Assembly: GCF_010093535.1 (NCBI RefSeq)
Contig: NW_022985165.1
Coordinates: 1,077,267-1,141,266, forward strand
Source of the DNA: Lindgomyces ingoldianus
Lineage: Eukaryota; Ascomycota; Dothideomycetes; Pleosporales; Lindgomycetaceae
DNA: 64,000 nt
Reading direction: 5' to 3'
How positions within the stretch are numbered: the stretch's first letter is position 1; each line of letters begins with the position of its first letter. A program made the translations under genes and the position numbers. A model generated the notes under the pieces. That model saw only the letters and a list, made by a program, of their open reading frames with translations, was not told the DNA's origin and made no database searches. Positions 11,786 to 24,075 of the stretch are shown here, one piece after another.

Positions 11786-11892
11786 ATAGGTGTTAATGGA
11801 ATTTCCAGGTCATTAAGTCCCCATGCACTCCCATATACCTCTAAGTGGATTCCTACCGCATTTGGACCCATTGTCTTGCCTGCGCTGTTACA
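11786..11892 (+). repeat. Distal part of the A-family solo LTR
   Basis: The LTR resumes after the GACCT duplication of element H and ends GCGCTGTTACA, followed by the GCTAG target duplication (11893-11897). Confidence 0.9.
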
Positions 11893-11897
11893 GCTAG

Positions 11898-11996
11898 CGC
11901 CTTAGCGCCGCGCAAGCATTTCTCTTGCAAAAACCCTTTGCCTCCTTCACTCCCTATCCTAGTTTAGCTAAAATAGAGCCGACCTACTCTACCTTG
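11898..11996. other. Short unduplicated flank between the solo LTR and element C
   Basis: About 100 bp of GC-balanced sequence ends in CCTTG (11992-11996), the target duplication of element C. Bases around 11893-11945 are similar to the reverse complement of 33818-33868 (shared blocks GCGCCTTAGCGC and GCGCAAGC). With the insertions removed it joins 31614 onwards. Confidence 0.65.
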
Positions 11997-13686
11997 TGTT
12001 ACGGTCTATGGTTGGACTGACGTAACTCCACCCGAAGTACTCCACAATCTAGCTAGGTTGGGGCAGGGCTCGTTCATGGACCAACCGGAAGGTGCGGAGG
12101 CAGCACGGCTGCCTATAGCCACAGAAGAATGCATTGTCTAATAGAAAGGCAGGCTAAGGAACAGGAACAAGTTAAACAAGTTAGACAAGTTACGCTAGGT
12201 AAACTTATCTAAACTTAACTAACATATTCTTAGCACTATTAAATATATATATAGTTCTAACCTTAAACAACCTTTAAAAAGTGTGTTTAATATTTAGTTT
12301 ATTTTTTATATAAACTAAGTAAGCATTCTAGCTTTTTAAAAAGCTATAACGTACTTCACAGGCAAGTTGCTCACACACCTAAGTTGCTTACTTTTGCTAA
12401 AACCCTACTAAACTACCCTTCTTACACTAATACATTCTCTACAACACTACTTAGACGCGCTAAAAGAACATTAGATACAGCTTATGCTCTAAGCTTTTAA
12501 ATAAAACATAAAACTCTTAAAAAAATGTGTTATAGCTATATATAAAGTTTTATAAAAAATAATAAATAACTATAGCACTAGATAACTTTTATAAGCTAAT
12601 TTTATAGCTAAATTACAAAGGCTAGGCAATAAAAAAAAGTAGGTAATTATTAAGACTATACTTAAGCTATATCTACAAGGAATTTCCCCTTAGATAGCAT
12701 TTATAGCTAATATAGCTAATTCTTTACGCACTAAGCGTAATCTAGGCTATGTTTATATAAACTAGCCTAGTATGTTTGTAAAGTGTTATTTAGAGCTTAA
12801 AGTAACATTTAAGTGTAAGTATAACTATAAAAGAGCTTTTTATAAGAGTTCTAGAGTAATTTAAAGCAGGTTTAGCCTTATTAAGAATATTAAAGCTAAG
12901 TATAGCATCTAGAATAATAACACATATAACTTTAGTAAAATAAGGTTTATAATTAGCTAAATATCTTTTAACTATACTTACACTTAAAACTTTACTTTAA
13001 GCTTTAAATAATGCTTTATAAATGTACTAAGCTAGTTTATGTAAATATAGCCTAGATTATGCTTAGCGCGTAAAGAATTAGCTATATTAGCTATAAATGC
13101 TATCTAAGGGGAAATTTCTTACGCATATAGCTTAAGTATAGTCTTAATAATTACCTACTTTTTTTTATTACCTAGCCTTTATAATTTAGCTATAGAATTA
13201 GCTTGTAAAGGTTGTCTAGCGCTATAGTTATTTATTGTCTTTTATAAAACTTTATACATAGCTATAGCATATTTCTTTAAGAGTTTTATGTCTTATTTAA
13301 AAGCTTAGAGTGTAAGCTGTATCTAACATTATTTTAGCGCGTCTAAGTAGTGTTGTAGGGAATGCATTAGTGTAGAAAGAGTAGTTTAGTAGGGTCTTAG
13401 TAAAAGTAAGCAACTTAGGTGTGTAAGCAACTTGCCTGTAAAGTACGTTAATACTATTTATATATCTTACAATATATATACCTCTAATTCTATCTAAGAG
13501 AACTGTTTAACCTAGCCACTATACTACTGCTATAGGGATAAACTATAATCTAGTTACTCTAACCTACTCTGTTAGCCTATTAGCTATTACGTAGAACTGT
13601 ACACCTTACTGTTAGCCTCTAACCTTTGTCTTATTACCCTAGGAATAACATTAACCTAAGTGCTTTCTAAAGCAAAGATTATAATA
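11997..13686 (+). repeat. 5' LTR of C, interrupted by an F foldback
   Basis: LTR sequence at 11997-12348 and 13451-13686 aligns with 31021-31608, which is uninterrupted at the corresponding point (about 31377). The 3' LTR is therefore the empty-site control for the F insertion at 12349. Confidence 0.9.
12349..13448. mobile_element. F-family foldback element, 1100 bp
   Basis: TA duplications at 12347-12348 and 13449-13450 flank ends beginning ACGTACTTCACAGGCAAGTT and closing with its inverse. The arms stay inverted repeats for about 476 bp (12349-12825 and 12973-13448) around a loop of about 147 bp. Arms and loop match the transposase 5' end of the full-length F elements (compare 20445-21060). 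It cannot encode transposase, so it would have been mobilised in trans. Loop orientation is class a, as at 22622 and 54038. Confidence 0.9.
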
Positions 13687-13729
13687 TTAAACACTATACT
13701 CTTTAAAAAGTATAACCACTTAATATAAC

Positions 13730-15387
13730 CTTAATTTTAACATAGCCTATATAGCTTTATTAGAATTAACAGAAGTTTTAATAGCTAATAAAAGAATTTT
13801 AGCAGAATAGATTAATAGTATCTAGGATAACATTAAAGAACTTTAATAAATTAGTAATAAAATTAATAGGCTAGTTAGTCTTTATAAAAAAGTAAACAAC
13901 TTATACTAGAAAATAACTAAATTTAATAATTAACTAACCTCTATAAATTTTTAAAGAGCTATAAACTCTGTAAGTTAGATACACACATTATAGGTAGAGT
14001 TAGCTAAACTTTAGAATATATTAACTAAAAAAGTAAGCATTATAGCTAAAAAAAAAACTTTAAAACTAGCCTTTTTAAAGCCTTTTAAAGAATTACTTAA
14101 AGACCTCTACCTCTTTTTTACTAGATGCTACTTTTATATGTAGTATAATAGAAAAGTATTCTAAATGAATAAAGAAATAATATTCTAGATAGGATTACAT
14201 TTAAAAGAACCCCCTATAATCTAGTTCTAGCCACACGTAAATAATTAGATAGACTTTAAAGTAAATAGCACTACACTAAATCTTAAGACTAAAGAAATAT
14301 TTAGTAGTATAAAAGCTTTGAAAAAAGCTCTAACAGCTATTTATAAAACTATAAATAAATAAACTTTACAGCTAATAAACTAAACACTTTAAAATAAGAA
14401 AAAAGAACAGCTTAGTACTATGCAGCGCGTTTTAGAGAACAGCTAGCTATTTATAGATAAACAGACTAAAAAGCACTCTGCTAAATGTTCTATAATAGTT
14501 TAAAAAACATAATAAAAAACAAACTACTTTTAAAATTTTTATTATAAAAGTAACAATTTATAATAATAAGTATAAAGAATGTAAAAAAGAAAAGCAGTGT
14601 AAAGAAGCTTTTTAGAAACCTAAGTTTATTTCTAAAAAAAAGAAGCTCTTTATTATAATAAAGAACTAATAGACCTTAGTTATATAAAACATATATAAAG
14701 CCCCCCCTTAAAGAAAAGCTAAGCCTTTAGACATAATAGGCTGCCTTTAACTAAGAAGTAATAGAAATAGCAAAAAATAAGGCCTACCTAAACTATAAAA
14801 AAGTAAGACATTTCTGCTAAAATTACCTAGACTTTTAAAAAGAGGAGAATAAAAATACTACTATAATAGTAAAAGCTATTACTACTAAATATAGCTTTAT
14901 AAATAAGAAAATATTAAAAAAATTAAATCATAAACTTTACTAGTAATATAAAGAAAACTATTCTTTAAAAAACTGCCTTAAGCTGTATTAAAAAGTAGTT
15001 ATTATAAACTTTAGTAGCTTTAATTAAGTGTTATAGGACTTTATAATTTTTAAAAAATATAAAAAAAAGACTTAAATCTAAGAATACATTATAAATATTA
15101 AAAAAGAAAAAAAAGAGTTTCCCTTAATAATAGAACTCTAGGCACTTTAGCGTAAAAGCTCTCTAAACAGTTCTAAAGTTACTTATGCTAAAAGTGCAGA
15201 TAATAACATAATTACTTTAGAAAATATATAGTGTTACTATACTAAATAAACATTAGTAATAACTACATAACATTTAACATAGTGTAATAAATAGCTAAAG
15301 TAAAATATAATATTATAAATAAAAAAATAATAGTAGTTTTTAATTAAAATTTATAACTAAAAGTTTAAAAGACTAAGTAAACTTACT
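13730..15387 (+). pseudogene. C gag remnant
   Basis: The degraded + frame has a gypsy capsid-like core around 14080-14150 (KPFKELLKDLYLFFTRCYF) and a possible CCHC zinc-knuckle relic near 14800-14835 (HFC.NYL). Gag would package the element RNA in cytoplasmic particles. Many TAA/TAG interrupt it. The F copies at 15389-17928 separate it from the protease region. Confidence 0.65.
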
Positions 15388-15388
15388 A

Positions 15389-16093
15389 ACGTACTTCACA
15401 GGCAAGTTGCTTACACACCTAAGTCGCTTCCTTTTGCCAAGACCCCACTCTAACAAACTCTATTATAGCCTATAATAACCTGCTCTAGCACTATATAGTA
15501 CATTACAGCCTAGAATATTATTTAGATACTACTTCTACTTCTTACTTACACATTTATGTGTTATGCCTAGTCTAATTACACTATCTACAGCGCCTTTAGA
15601 ATAGCTTACCTACTTTAGCTTACACCTGCTTCTTTGCCTTTTTTCTATTACTATGCGCTTTAAACTTTTTTAAAGCTATTAAGTGTAGGCTTTTTTAAAT
15701 TATTAAAGTCTTTTCTACCTTAATTTACTTTTTTTTATGTAATTTATATTATATAGTAGCATTATTAGCTACTTAAAGCTTAGTAATTTTTTATTACACT
15801 AACACTAGCTTATGTGTAATTATTACTACTCTTTTTAAAACTTTTTTAAACACTTTAACTATAAAAGTTAGTAAACTATTTATATGCTTTTAAATTTTTA
15901 TTTTTATAAGTATTAATTATAACTTAAGTTTTAGAGTATTACTTAGAGTTTATAACTGCTAAGGCTTATTATATATAAGTAGTAGTAGTAATAAAGTGTG
16001 CAACTTTATATTAAAGCTTATTATAACTTATTATAAGTTAAAAGGAACTAATCTAGCGCCTTAGAACTATTCTTAGATATTACTAAAAGTAAT
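15389..16093 (-). mobile_element. F-family element, partial (transposase 3' half)
   Basis: It starts with the F terminus after TA 15387-15388 and aligns with the first 705 bp of the next F copy (16096-17928), including the zinc-knuckle-encoding end of the minus-strand transposase. It stops at a TA (16094-16095) where the full copy begins. Its remaining part is not found after 17930. This looks like a nested insertion followed by a deletion between the two copies. Confidence 0.8.
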
Positions 16094-16095
16094 TA

Positions 16096-17928
16096 ACGTA
16101 CTTTATAGGCGAGTTGCTCACACACCTAAGTTGCTTACTTTTGCTAAGACTCTACCCTAACAAACTCTATTATAGCCTATAACAACCTGCTCTGGCACTA
16201 TATAGTACAGTACAGCCTAGAATATTATTTAGATACTACTTCTGCTTCTTACTTACATGTTTGCGCGTTATGCCTAGTCTAATTGCACTATCTGTAGCGC
16301 CTTTAGAAGAGCTTACTTACTTTAGCTTACACCTGCTTCTTTACCTTTTTTCTATTACTACACACTTTAAACTTCTTTAAAGCTATTAAGCGTAGGCCTT
16401 TTTAAATTATTAAGGTTTTTTCTGCCTTAATTTGCTTTTTTTTATATAATTTATGTTACATAGCAGCCTTATTAGCTGCTTAAAGCTTAGTAATTTCTTA
16501 TTATGCTAATACTAGCTTATATGTAATTATTACTACTTTTTTTAAAACTTTTTTAAACACCTTAACTATAAAAGTTAGTAAACTATTTATATACTTTTAA
16601 ATTTTTATTTTTATAAGCATTAATTATAACTTAAGTTTTAGAGTATTACTTAGAGTTTACAACTACTAAGGCTTATTATATATAAGTAGTAGTAGTAATA
16701 AAGTGCGCAACTTTATATTAAAGCATATTATAACTTATTTTAGGTTAAAAGAAACTAATCTAGCGCTTTAAAACTTTTTTTAAATATTACTAAAAGTAAT
16801 TATAACATTATAGGCTACTTTAAAGCATAACAAGAACTTTATTTTTATAATATAAGTAATCTAGTTACACATAAGGTTTTTAGCTTAGCACTTATACACT
16901 TTTTTTAAAAGAGTAAAATAACCTACATTAAGTAGCTATAAAAAGTGCAATAAGTAAAAAAGTATATAAATAGTAATAATTTTATTATTTTTATAGTATT
17001 ACTAAAAATAAAGTAAGTTATAGCTTTTATAGCTATTAATAACTAGCAGATAGTAGCTACTAATAGTACACTTCTTTATATGCGTGTTAAAGTGCTTTAA
17101 CTAGTTTAAACTAAGCTAATTAGTAGTCTAGCTGCGCTTAAAGATTATAATAACTTAATTTTAAAGTAGATTTTTTTTATACTAGTTTAAAAAGTAGTTG
17201 CTACTTTAAAAGATAATAAAAAGTAAAATAGCCTACTTTTTAGCATTAATGCTCTAGATAGCTGTTATTTACTTCTAGTTACTTAGCTAGACTACTTTTA
17301 GCTATTTTTATCTCTTTAAACTTATAATAACTGCTTTAGTAGATATTTAGCCTATTATAAACTTTATCTTATTAAAGTTATACATGTTATTATTTTAGAT
17401 GCTATACTTAGCTTTAATATTTTTTATAAAGTTAAACTAGCTTTAAATTACTATAAGATTTTTATAAAAAGCTTTTTTATAGTTATACTTACACTTAAAC
17501 TTTACTTTAAGCTTTAAGTAACACTTAATAAACATATTAAGCTAGTTTATGCTAATATAGCCTATATTAGCTATAGCTGCTAGCTAAGAAAGAAATTCTT
17601 ACACATCTAGCTTAAGTATGTGCTAAATAATTACCTACTTTTTATTATTATCTAGCTTTTATAAGTTAGCTGTATAATTAGCTTAGAAAGGTTATTTAGT
17701 GTGTTAGTTACTTATTATTTTTTAAAAAACTTTATAGATAGCTATAGCGTGTTGCTTAAAAAGTGTTGCATTTTATTTAAAAGCTTAAAGCATAAGCTAT
17801 ATTTAACATTTTTTTAACACATCTAAGTAGTGTTGTTAGGAATGCATTAGTGTAGAAAGAGTAGTGTAGTAAAGTCTTAGTAAAAGTAAGTAACTTAGGT
17901 GTGTAAGCAACTTGCCTCTAAAGTACGT
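16096..17928 (-). mobile_element. F-family Fot1/pogo-like transposon, full length, degraded
   Basis: The 1833-bp element has F termini at both ends, TA flanks (16094-16095 and 17929-17930) and a minus-strand transposase remnant. Size, TA target and the DDE_1-type protein fit the Fot1/pogo group. Catalytic acidic residues are mutated as in the + strand copy at 20445. The ends carry the paired GTTGCTTAC motifs. Confidence 0.85.
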
Positions 17929-17930
17929 TA

Positions 17931-20444
17931 AGTTTAAAGTCCTAGAACTAAAATTTAAGTAACTAAGAACTCTACTCCTAGAGCTAGTAGTTAGTAGGAA
18001 AGCCTTTATCTTGCAACAGAACTATAGACAGTGTCTTCTTTATAGCAGCACTTCTTATAGCATAGATAATTGCTAGTAAAGAGAACACTCTATACAACTA
18101 GTATAAACTTAAGAATACCTTAAATAGACTTAGAAACATCTATTTAACACTCTACATAGACTAGAAGATTATTTATACCTCTAGTACTAATACACATAGC
18201 AGTATTACATAAAGTATTAGGATAATAAACACTAGGTAGGTTAGTAGCCTATGTAGAAAAGACATCTAGATAGGGACCCTTAAAAAGGCACTTCTTTAAT
18301 ATGCAAAATAATAGACTATTATACATGTTAAACTCTACGTATTTAAAAAAACTAAAGAGTTAGCCTAACTATAACTACTAGAATAGCTGCAGATTCTATT
18401 ATTTTTAATAAAAAGCTACTTATAAAGAGGATTATATACTAACCTACTACTTAGAAGAGAATTATAAATGTAAAGTAGCTAACTATTACATTAAAAAACA
18501 TTAACTTTATAAAAAAAAAGTAATATACACACTAACTTATAAAAAAACATTAACTTATACTTTATAAATAATAAAGAAAAAATATTTTATAACATAAAAG
18601 CACTAGTAGGTGTAGGCTAAAGATTAAAGTAAAGCTTAACTATAACCTTTACATTTAAAGAATAGATAAAATTAGCCTTTATTAATAGCAGATGCACTTT
18701 TATAGTAATAGATGTAACTTAAATAAACTAGTAAAGTATCTTATTCTAAATTAAAAAAAGCCTATTTAAGGTAACCCTTGCTAACACCTTCTTACTAGAG
18801 TATAGTAGAGGATAGATTAACTTAGAAATATATAAAAAAGACTTAATAATACTAAAGACTAAAAACTAGAAGTCTATAAGCATACTCCTATTAGAAGATA
18901 AGTATAATGTAATTCTAGGCTATAACTAGCTTAAAAAATATAACTTTACTATTAACTAAAAAATAATAACTATTAAAGGTTCTAAAGACTATACACATAT
19001 AACCTAGTTAGCATGCTATAATAACTTATACCTAATCTATAAATAAGTAAAATAAGGTAGTAGTTACTACCTAAAGAAATAAAAACTCTAGAAATTCTTT
19101 TATTAAAAGCTAAAAGCTAAAGTAATAAAAGTAATAAAAAAAATTAAAGAAAGTCTTTTATAAAAAACTTAAAGCTAATAAAAATGTAAAATAAGTTAGT
19201 ATTTATAGAATCTAAAAAAGTATTTTATTTCTACTAAGTATAAAGACTATAAGAACATGTTTAAGACATCTAAGAATCTAAAAGAATTGCCTCTGCACTA
19301 ACTATAAGACTATGCTATAAACCTAATAAAAGACCTTAATTTAAAAACCTACAAGCTCTGCCTCTTAACAAAGGTGCAAAAGAAAGCCCTGTAGGAATAT
19401 GTTAACTAAATGTTAGTATATAGCTATATTTAAAAAAGCTATAGCCTAGTAGCCTTAGCAGTATTCTTTGTAAAAAAGGAAGAAAAAAAATTAAAGTATA
19501 TTAAAACTATTAAACTTTAAATAATAACACTATTTAAAACTAGTTTTCTTATTTAGTTATATAAAATATAATAAAGAAACTAAGTACTTTATAAAGTTTA
19601 ACATATAAGACAAGTTTAATAAGATATAAAAAAAATAAATAAATAGCTAATAGCCTTTTATACTCTATAAAGATTATATAAGCTGTTAGTAATACTATTT
19701 AGACTAATAAACACCTTAGTAATGTTTTAAAGAATTATTAATATAGCTCTAAACTTATACTTTAATGTCTTTGTGTTAGTATATTTAGATAACGTCTTTA
19801 TCTATATAAAAGACAGCCTAGAAGACTATATATAGAAGGTACAGAAGGTTTTAGAGAAGTTATGAGAATACAGACTCTACCTGCAGCTGTCTAAATATAA
19901 ATTCTATGTTACTAAAACAAAATACCTAGAATTTATAATTAATAGTAATAAAATTAAGATTAACCTTACTAAGATATAAAAAGTCTTAGAATAGCTAGAA
20001 CCTATAATAGTAAAAGAAGTTAAAATCTTTTTAGAATTATCTAGATATATTAAGTAAATAATTAAAAACTACTTAAAAATTACTCTACTATTAACTAATG
20101 CTACTATAAAGAAATAGGTAATTATAAAGTTTATCTAAACTTTATAAATAAATAGCGCCTTTAAAGCACTAAAATAAGCTGTAACTATTAAACTAGTGTT
20201 ATAAATGTATAACCTAAGATTAGACATAAAAATTTATACAGATGTGTTTTTAAAAGCAAGTAGTGCAGCCTTTTATTAGAAACAAGAAGACAAGAAATAG
20301 CACCTAGTAGTGTACTATTTAGTGAATTTTTAAAGATCTAAAGCAGACTATAGCATAGCTAATAAAGAACTAAAAGCAATACTAAATGTAGTATAAGTCT
20401 AGGCAACAGAATTATATAGAATAAGAAAATGTTTTAATATTATA
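17931..20444 (+). pseudogene. C pol remnant, part 1: protease, RT, start of RNase H
   Basis: A retropepsin-like end (VILGYN.LKKYN) lies near 18910-18950. RT follows, with its active-site box at 19782-19793 reading YLDN, so the second catalytic Asp is Asn. Downstream come connection sequence (KVLE.LEPIIVKEVKIFLEL) and an RNase H start with IYTDVFLKASSAAF around 20230 and ANKELKAIL around 20360. These would process the polyprotein and copy the element RNA. The frame resumes after the F insertion at 22310. Confidence 0.85.
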
Positions 20445-22307
20445 ACGTACTTTACAGGCAAGTTGCTTACACACCTAAGTTGCTTACTTTTGCTAAGACT
20501 TTACTACACTACTTTTTCTACACTAATGCATTTCTAATAATACTACTTAAATATGTTAAAAGAACATTAGATATAGCTTATGCTTTAAGCTTTTAAATAA
20601 AACATAACACTTTTTAAGCAACACACTACAGCTATCTATAAGGTTTTTTAAAAGATAATAAGTAACTAACGCGCTAAATAACCTTTCTAAGCTAATTATA
20701 TAGCTAACTTATAAAAGCTAGATAATAATAAAAAGTAGGTAATTATTTAGCATATACTTAAGCTAGATGTGTAAGAATTTCCCCTCTAGCTAGTAGCTAT
20801 AGCTAATATAGCTAATTTTTTATGTGCTAAGTGTAATATAAGCTATATTAGCATAAACTAGCTTAATATATTTATTAAGTGTTACTTAAAGCTTAAAGTA
20901 AAGTTTAAGTATAACTATAACTATAAAAAAGCTTTTTATAAATTTTTTATAGTAATTTAAAGCTAGTTTAACTTTATAAAAAATATTAAAGCTAAGTATA
21001 GTATTTAAAATAATAATATATATAACTTTAATAAAATAAAGTTTATAATAAGCTAAATATCTACTAAAGTAGTTATTATAAGTTTAGAGAGATAAAAACA
21101 GCTAAAAGTAGTCTAGCTAGGTAACTAAAAGTAAATAACAGCTATTTAAAGCATTAATACTAAAAAGTAAGCTATTTTACTTTTTATTATTTTTTAAAGT
21201 AGTAACTACTTTTTAAACTAGTATAAAAAGAAAAATCTACTTTAAAATTAAGTTATTATAATCTCTAAGCGCAGCTAGACTACTAATTAGCTTAGTTTAG
21301 ACTAGTTAAAGCACTTTAACGCGCATATAAAAAAGTGTACTATTAGTAGCTACTATCTGCTAGTTATTAATAGCTATAAAAGCTATAACTTACTTTATTT
21401 TAGTAATACTATAAAATAATAAAATTATTACTATTTACATACTTTTTTACTTATTACACTTTTTATAGCTACTTAATGTAGGTTGTTTTACTTTTTTAAA
21501 AAAGTGTATAAGCGCTAAGCTAAAAACTTTATACATAACTAAATTACTTATATTATAAAAATAAAGTTTTTACTATGCTTTAAAGTAGCTTATTATGCTA
21601 TAATTACTTTTAGTAATATTTAAAAAGAGTTCTAAAGCGCTAGATTAGTTTCTTTTAACCTATAATAAGTTATAATAGACCTTAATGTAAAGTTACACAC
21701 TTTATTACTACTACTACTTATATATAATAAGCCTTAGTAGTTATAAACTCTAAGTAATACTTTAAAACTTAAGTTATAATTAATGCTTATAAAAATAAAA
21801 ATTTAAAAGTATATAAATAGTTTACTAACTTTTATAGTTAAGGTGTTTAAAAAAGTTTTAAAAAAGGTAGTAATAATTATGTATAAGCTAGTGTTAGTAT
21901 AATAAAAAATTACTAAGCTTTAAGCAGCTAATAAGGCTGCTATATAACATAAATTACATAAAAAAAAGTAAATTAAGGTAAAAAAAACCTAAATAATTTA
22001 AGAAAGCTTATACTTAAAAGCTCTAAAAGAGTTTAAAGCACGCAGTAATAGAAAAAAGGCAAAGAAGTAGGTGTAAGCTAAAGTAGGTAAGCTATTCTAA
22101 AGGCGCTGCAGATAGTGTAATTAGACTAGGCATAACACATAAACATATAAGCAAGAAGTAAAAGTAGTATCTAAATAATATTCTAGGCTGTACTGTACTA
22201 TATAGTGCTAGAGCAGGTTGTTATAGGCTATAATAAAGTTTGTTAGGGTAGAGTCTTGGCAAAAGTAAGCAACTCAGGTGTGTGAGCAACTCGCCCGTGA
22301 AGTACGT
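20445..22307 (+). mobile_element. F-family Fot1/pogo-like transposon, full length, transposase on +
   Basis: The 1863-bp element is flanked by TA (20443-20444, 22308-22309). Its + strand transposase remnant has the first catalytic region as YNFNKIKF near 21025, where Fot1/pogo proteins have an Asp/Glu pair (now Asn/Lys), and a C-terminal CCHC-type relic near 22090-22150 (RHNT.TYKQ). Many stops occur at Trp/Gln positions. This is the best copy for orienting the family: its left end is the transposase 5' end that was duplicated to make the foldbacks. Confidence 0.88.
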
Positions 22308-22309
22308 TA

Positions 22310-22621
22310 ACAGACTATGTAAACTTAGTTATATTTTTAATAATAAAAAAACTTTTACTAATGCATGTATAATAAGTAATAGAACTTGCTTAGTTTAATT
22401 ATAGTATTAAGCATATCTTTAGAGCCTAAAACTAGTAGGCTAACGCCCTTAGCTAAAGACTTAACTACTTTAATAGATAAGAAAAGAGAACTAAAGAATT
22501 TACGCTTTTTAAAAAAAATAGAGAAAGGATTAGTATATAATAGACTTAGGCCTATTAAAGAATTCTGTGCGCTTATAGTAACTAAGTAAGAATAAAAAAA
22601 ACTTAATTTATAAATACTATA
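22310..22621 (+). pseudogene. C pol remnant, part 2: RNase H end
   Basis: It continues the frame broken at 20444. The joined boundary reads FNII|TDYVNL, matching the conserved TDH.NL motif of gypsy RNase H, and ANALS near 22440 is the relic of the usual DALSR end. It stops at the TA (22620-22621) used by the next insertion. Confidence 0.8.
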
Positions 22622-23738
22622 ACGTACTTCACAGGCAAGTTGCTTACACACCTAAGTTGCTTACACACCTAAGTTGCTTACTTTTACTAAGACCCTACTA
22701 AACTACTCTTCTTATACTAATGCATTCCCTATAACACTACTTAGACGCGCTAAAAGAACATTAGATACAGCTTACACTCTAAGCTTTTAAATAAGACATA
22801 AAACTTTTAAAAAAATGTGCTGTAGCTATATGCAGAGTTTTATAAAAAATAATAAATAACTATAGCACTAGATAACCTTTATAAGCTAATTCTACAGCTA
22901 AATTATAAAGGCTAGGTAATAAAAAGAAGCAGGTAATTATTAAGACTATACTTAAGCTATATGCGCAAGGAATTTCCCCTTAGATAGCATTTATAGCTAA
23001 TATAGCTAATTCTTTACGCGCTAAGCGTAATCTAGGCTATGTTTACATAAACTAGCTTTGTATGTTTGTAAAGTGTTAGTTAGAGCTTAAAGTAACATTT
23101 AAGTGTAAGTATAACTATAAAAGAGCTCTTTATAAGAGTCCTAAAGTAATTTAGAGCAGGTTTAGCTTTATAGAGAATATTAAAGCTAAGTATAGCATCT
23201 AAGATAATAACATGTACAACTTTAGTAAAATAAAGTTTATAATTAGCTAAATATCTTTTAACTATACTTATGCTTAAAACTTTACTTTAAGCTTTAAATA
23301 ATGCTTTATAAACATACTAGGCTAGTTTATATAAACATAGCCTAGATTATGCTTAGCGCGCAAAGAATTAGCTATATTAGCTATAAATACTATCTAAAGG
23401 GAAATTCCTTATGTATATAGCTTAAGTATAGTTTTAATAATTACTTACTTCTTTTTATTACCTAGCCTTTATAATTTAGCTGTAGAATTAGCTTATAAAG
23501 GTTATCTAGTGCTATAGTTATTTATTATTTTTTATAAAACTTTACATATAGTTATAGCATATTTTTTTAAAAGTTTTATGTCTTATTTAAATGCTTAAAG
23601 TGTAAGCTGTATCTAACATTCTTTTAGCACATCTAAGTAGTGTTGTAGAGAATGCATTAGTGTAGAAAGAGTAGTTTAGTAGGGTCTTAGTAAAAGTAAG
23701 TAACTTAGGTGTGTAAGCAACTTGCCTGTAAAGTACGT
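22622..23738. mobile_element. F-family foldback element with an extra terminal repeat
   Basis: TA duplications at 22620-22621 and 23739-23740. At 1117 bp it is 17 bp longer than its siblings because the left end carries three GTTGCTTAC motifs (period 17 bp) instead of two; the right end has two. Arms and loop are as in the copy at 12349. It is inserted between RNase H and integrase of C. Confidence 0.9.
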
Positions 23739-23740
23739 TA

Positions 23741-24075
23741 AATCTCTAATATTTAAACACTCTAAAATTAGAACTCTCTAAAAGAAGCTAAGAGCTACTA
23801 TTTTTTAACTTATACCTAAAATAAAACAACTATGCATAGAGGTACTTAAGGAATGTAATACATGTAATAAGAATAACCTCTAAAGGCATAAAACACATAG
23901 ATACCTTTAACTAATTAAAGGCCTAAAATAACTATAGATAATAATTACTATAGACTTTATAACTAGCCTTTTTTTGTTAAAGAAACTTAGTATAGAATAA
24001 ATGTGTAATATAATAACTATAGCTTTTAATAAAACTATAAAATTTCTGCATATATAGCTATTAAAAAAAACTATA
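23741..24075 (+). pseudogene. C pol remnant, part 3: integrase zinc-binding and core start
   Basis: The frame shows CNTCNKNN near 23860, the Cys pair of the HHCC domain, then IDFIT near 23955, where the first catalytic Asp of the integrase core is expected. The integrase would join element cDNA to host DNA. The frame is interrupted by L1 at 24076. Confidence 0.8.

Larger units (their letters stand above)
7369..11892 (+). mobile_element. A-family solo LTR split by a nested insertion
   Basis: The two LTR halves (7369-7567 and 11786-11892) together give about 306 bp of A-family LTR, starting TGTAACAATTC and ending GCGCTGTTACA. Five-base duplications GCTAG flank it at 7364-7368 and 11893-11897. 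No internal region exists, so it is a solo LTR left by LTR-LTR recombination. The split is caused by element H, which duplicated GACCT (7563-7567 and 11781-11785). The sequence is GC-rich and little mutated compared with A1. Confidence 0.9.

Noticed and set aside
22358..22651. Overlapping small frames on both strands
   Set aside because: They lie over the RNase H end of element C; the + strand version is a fragment of that pol.
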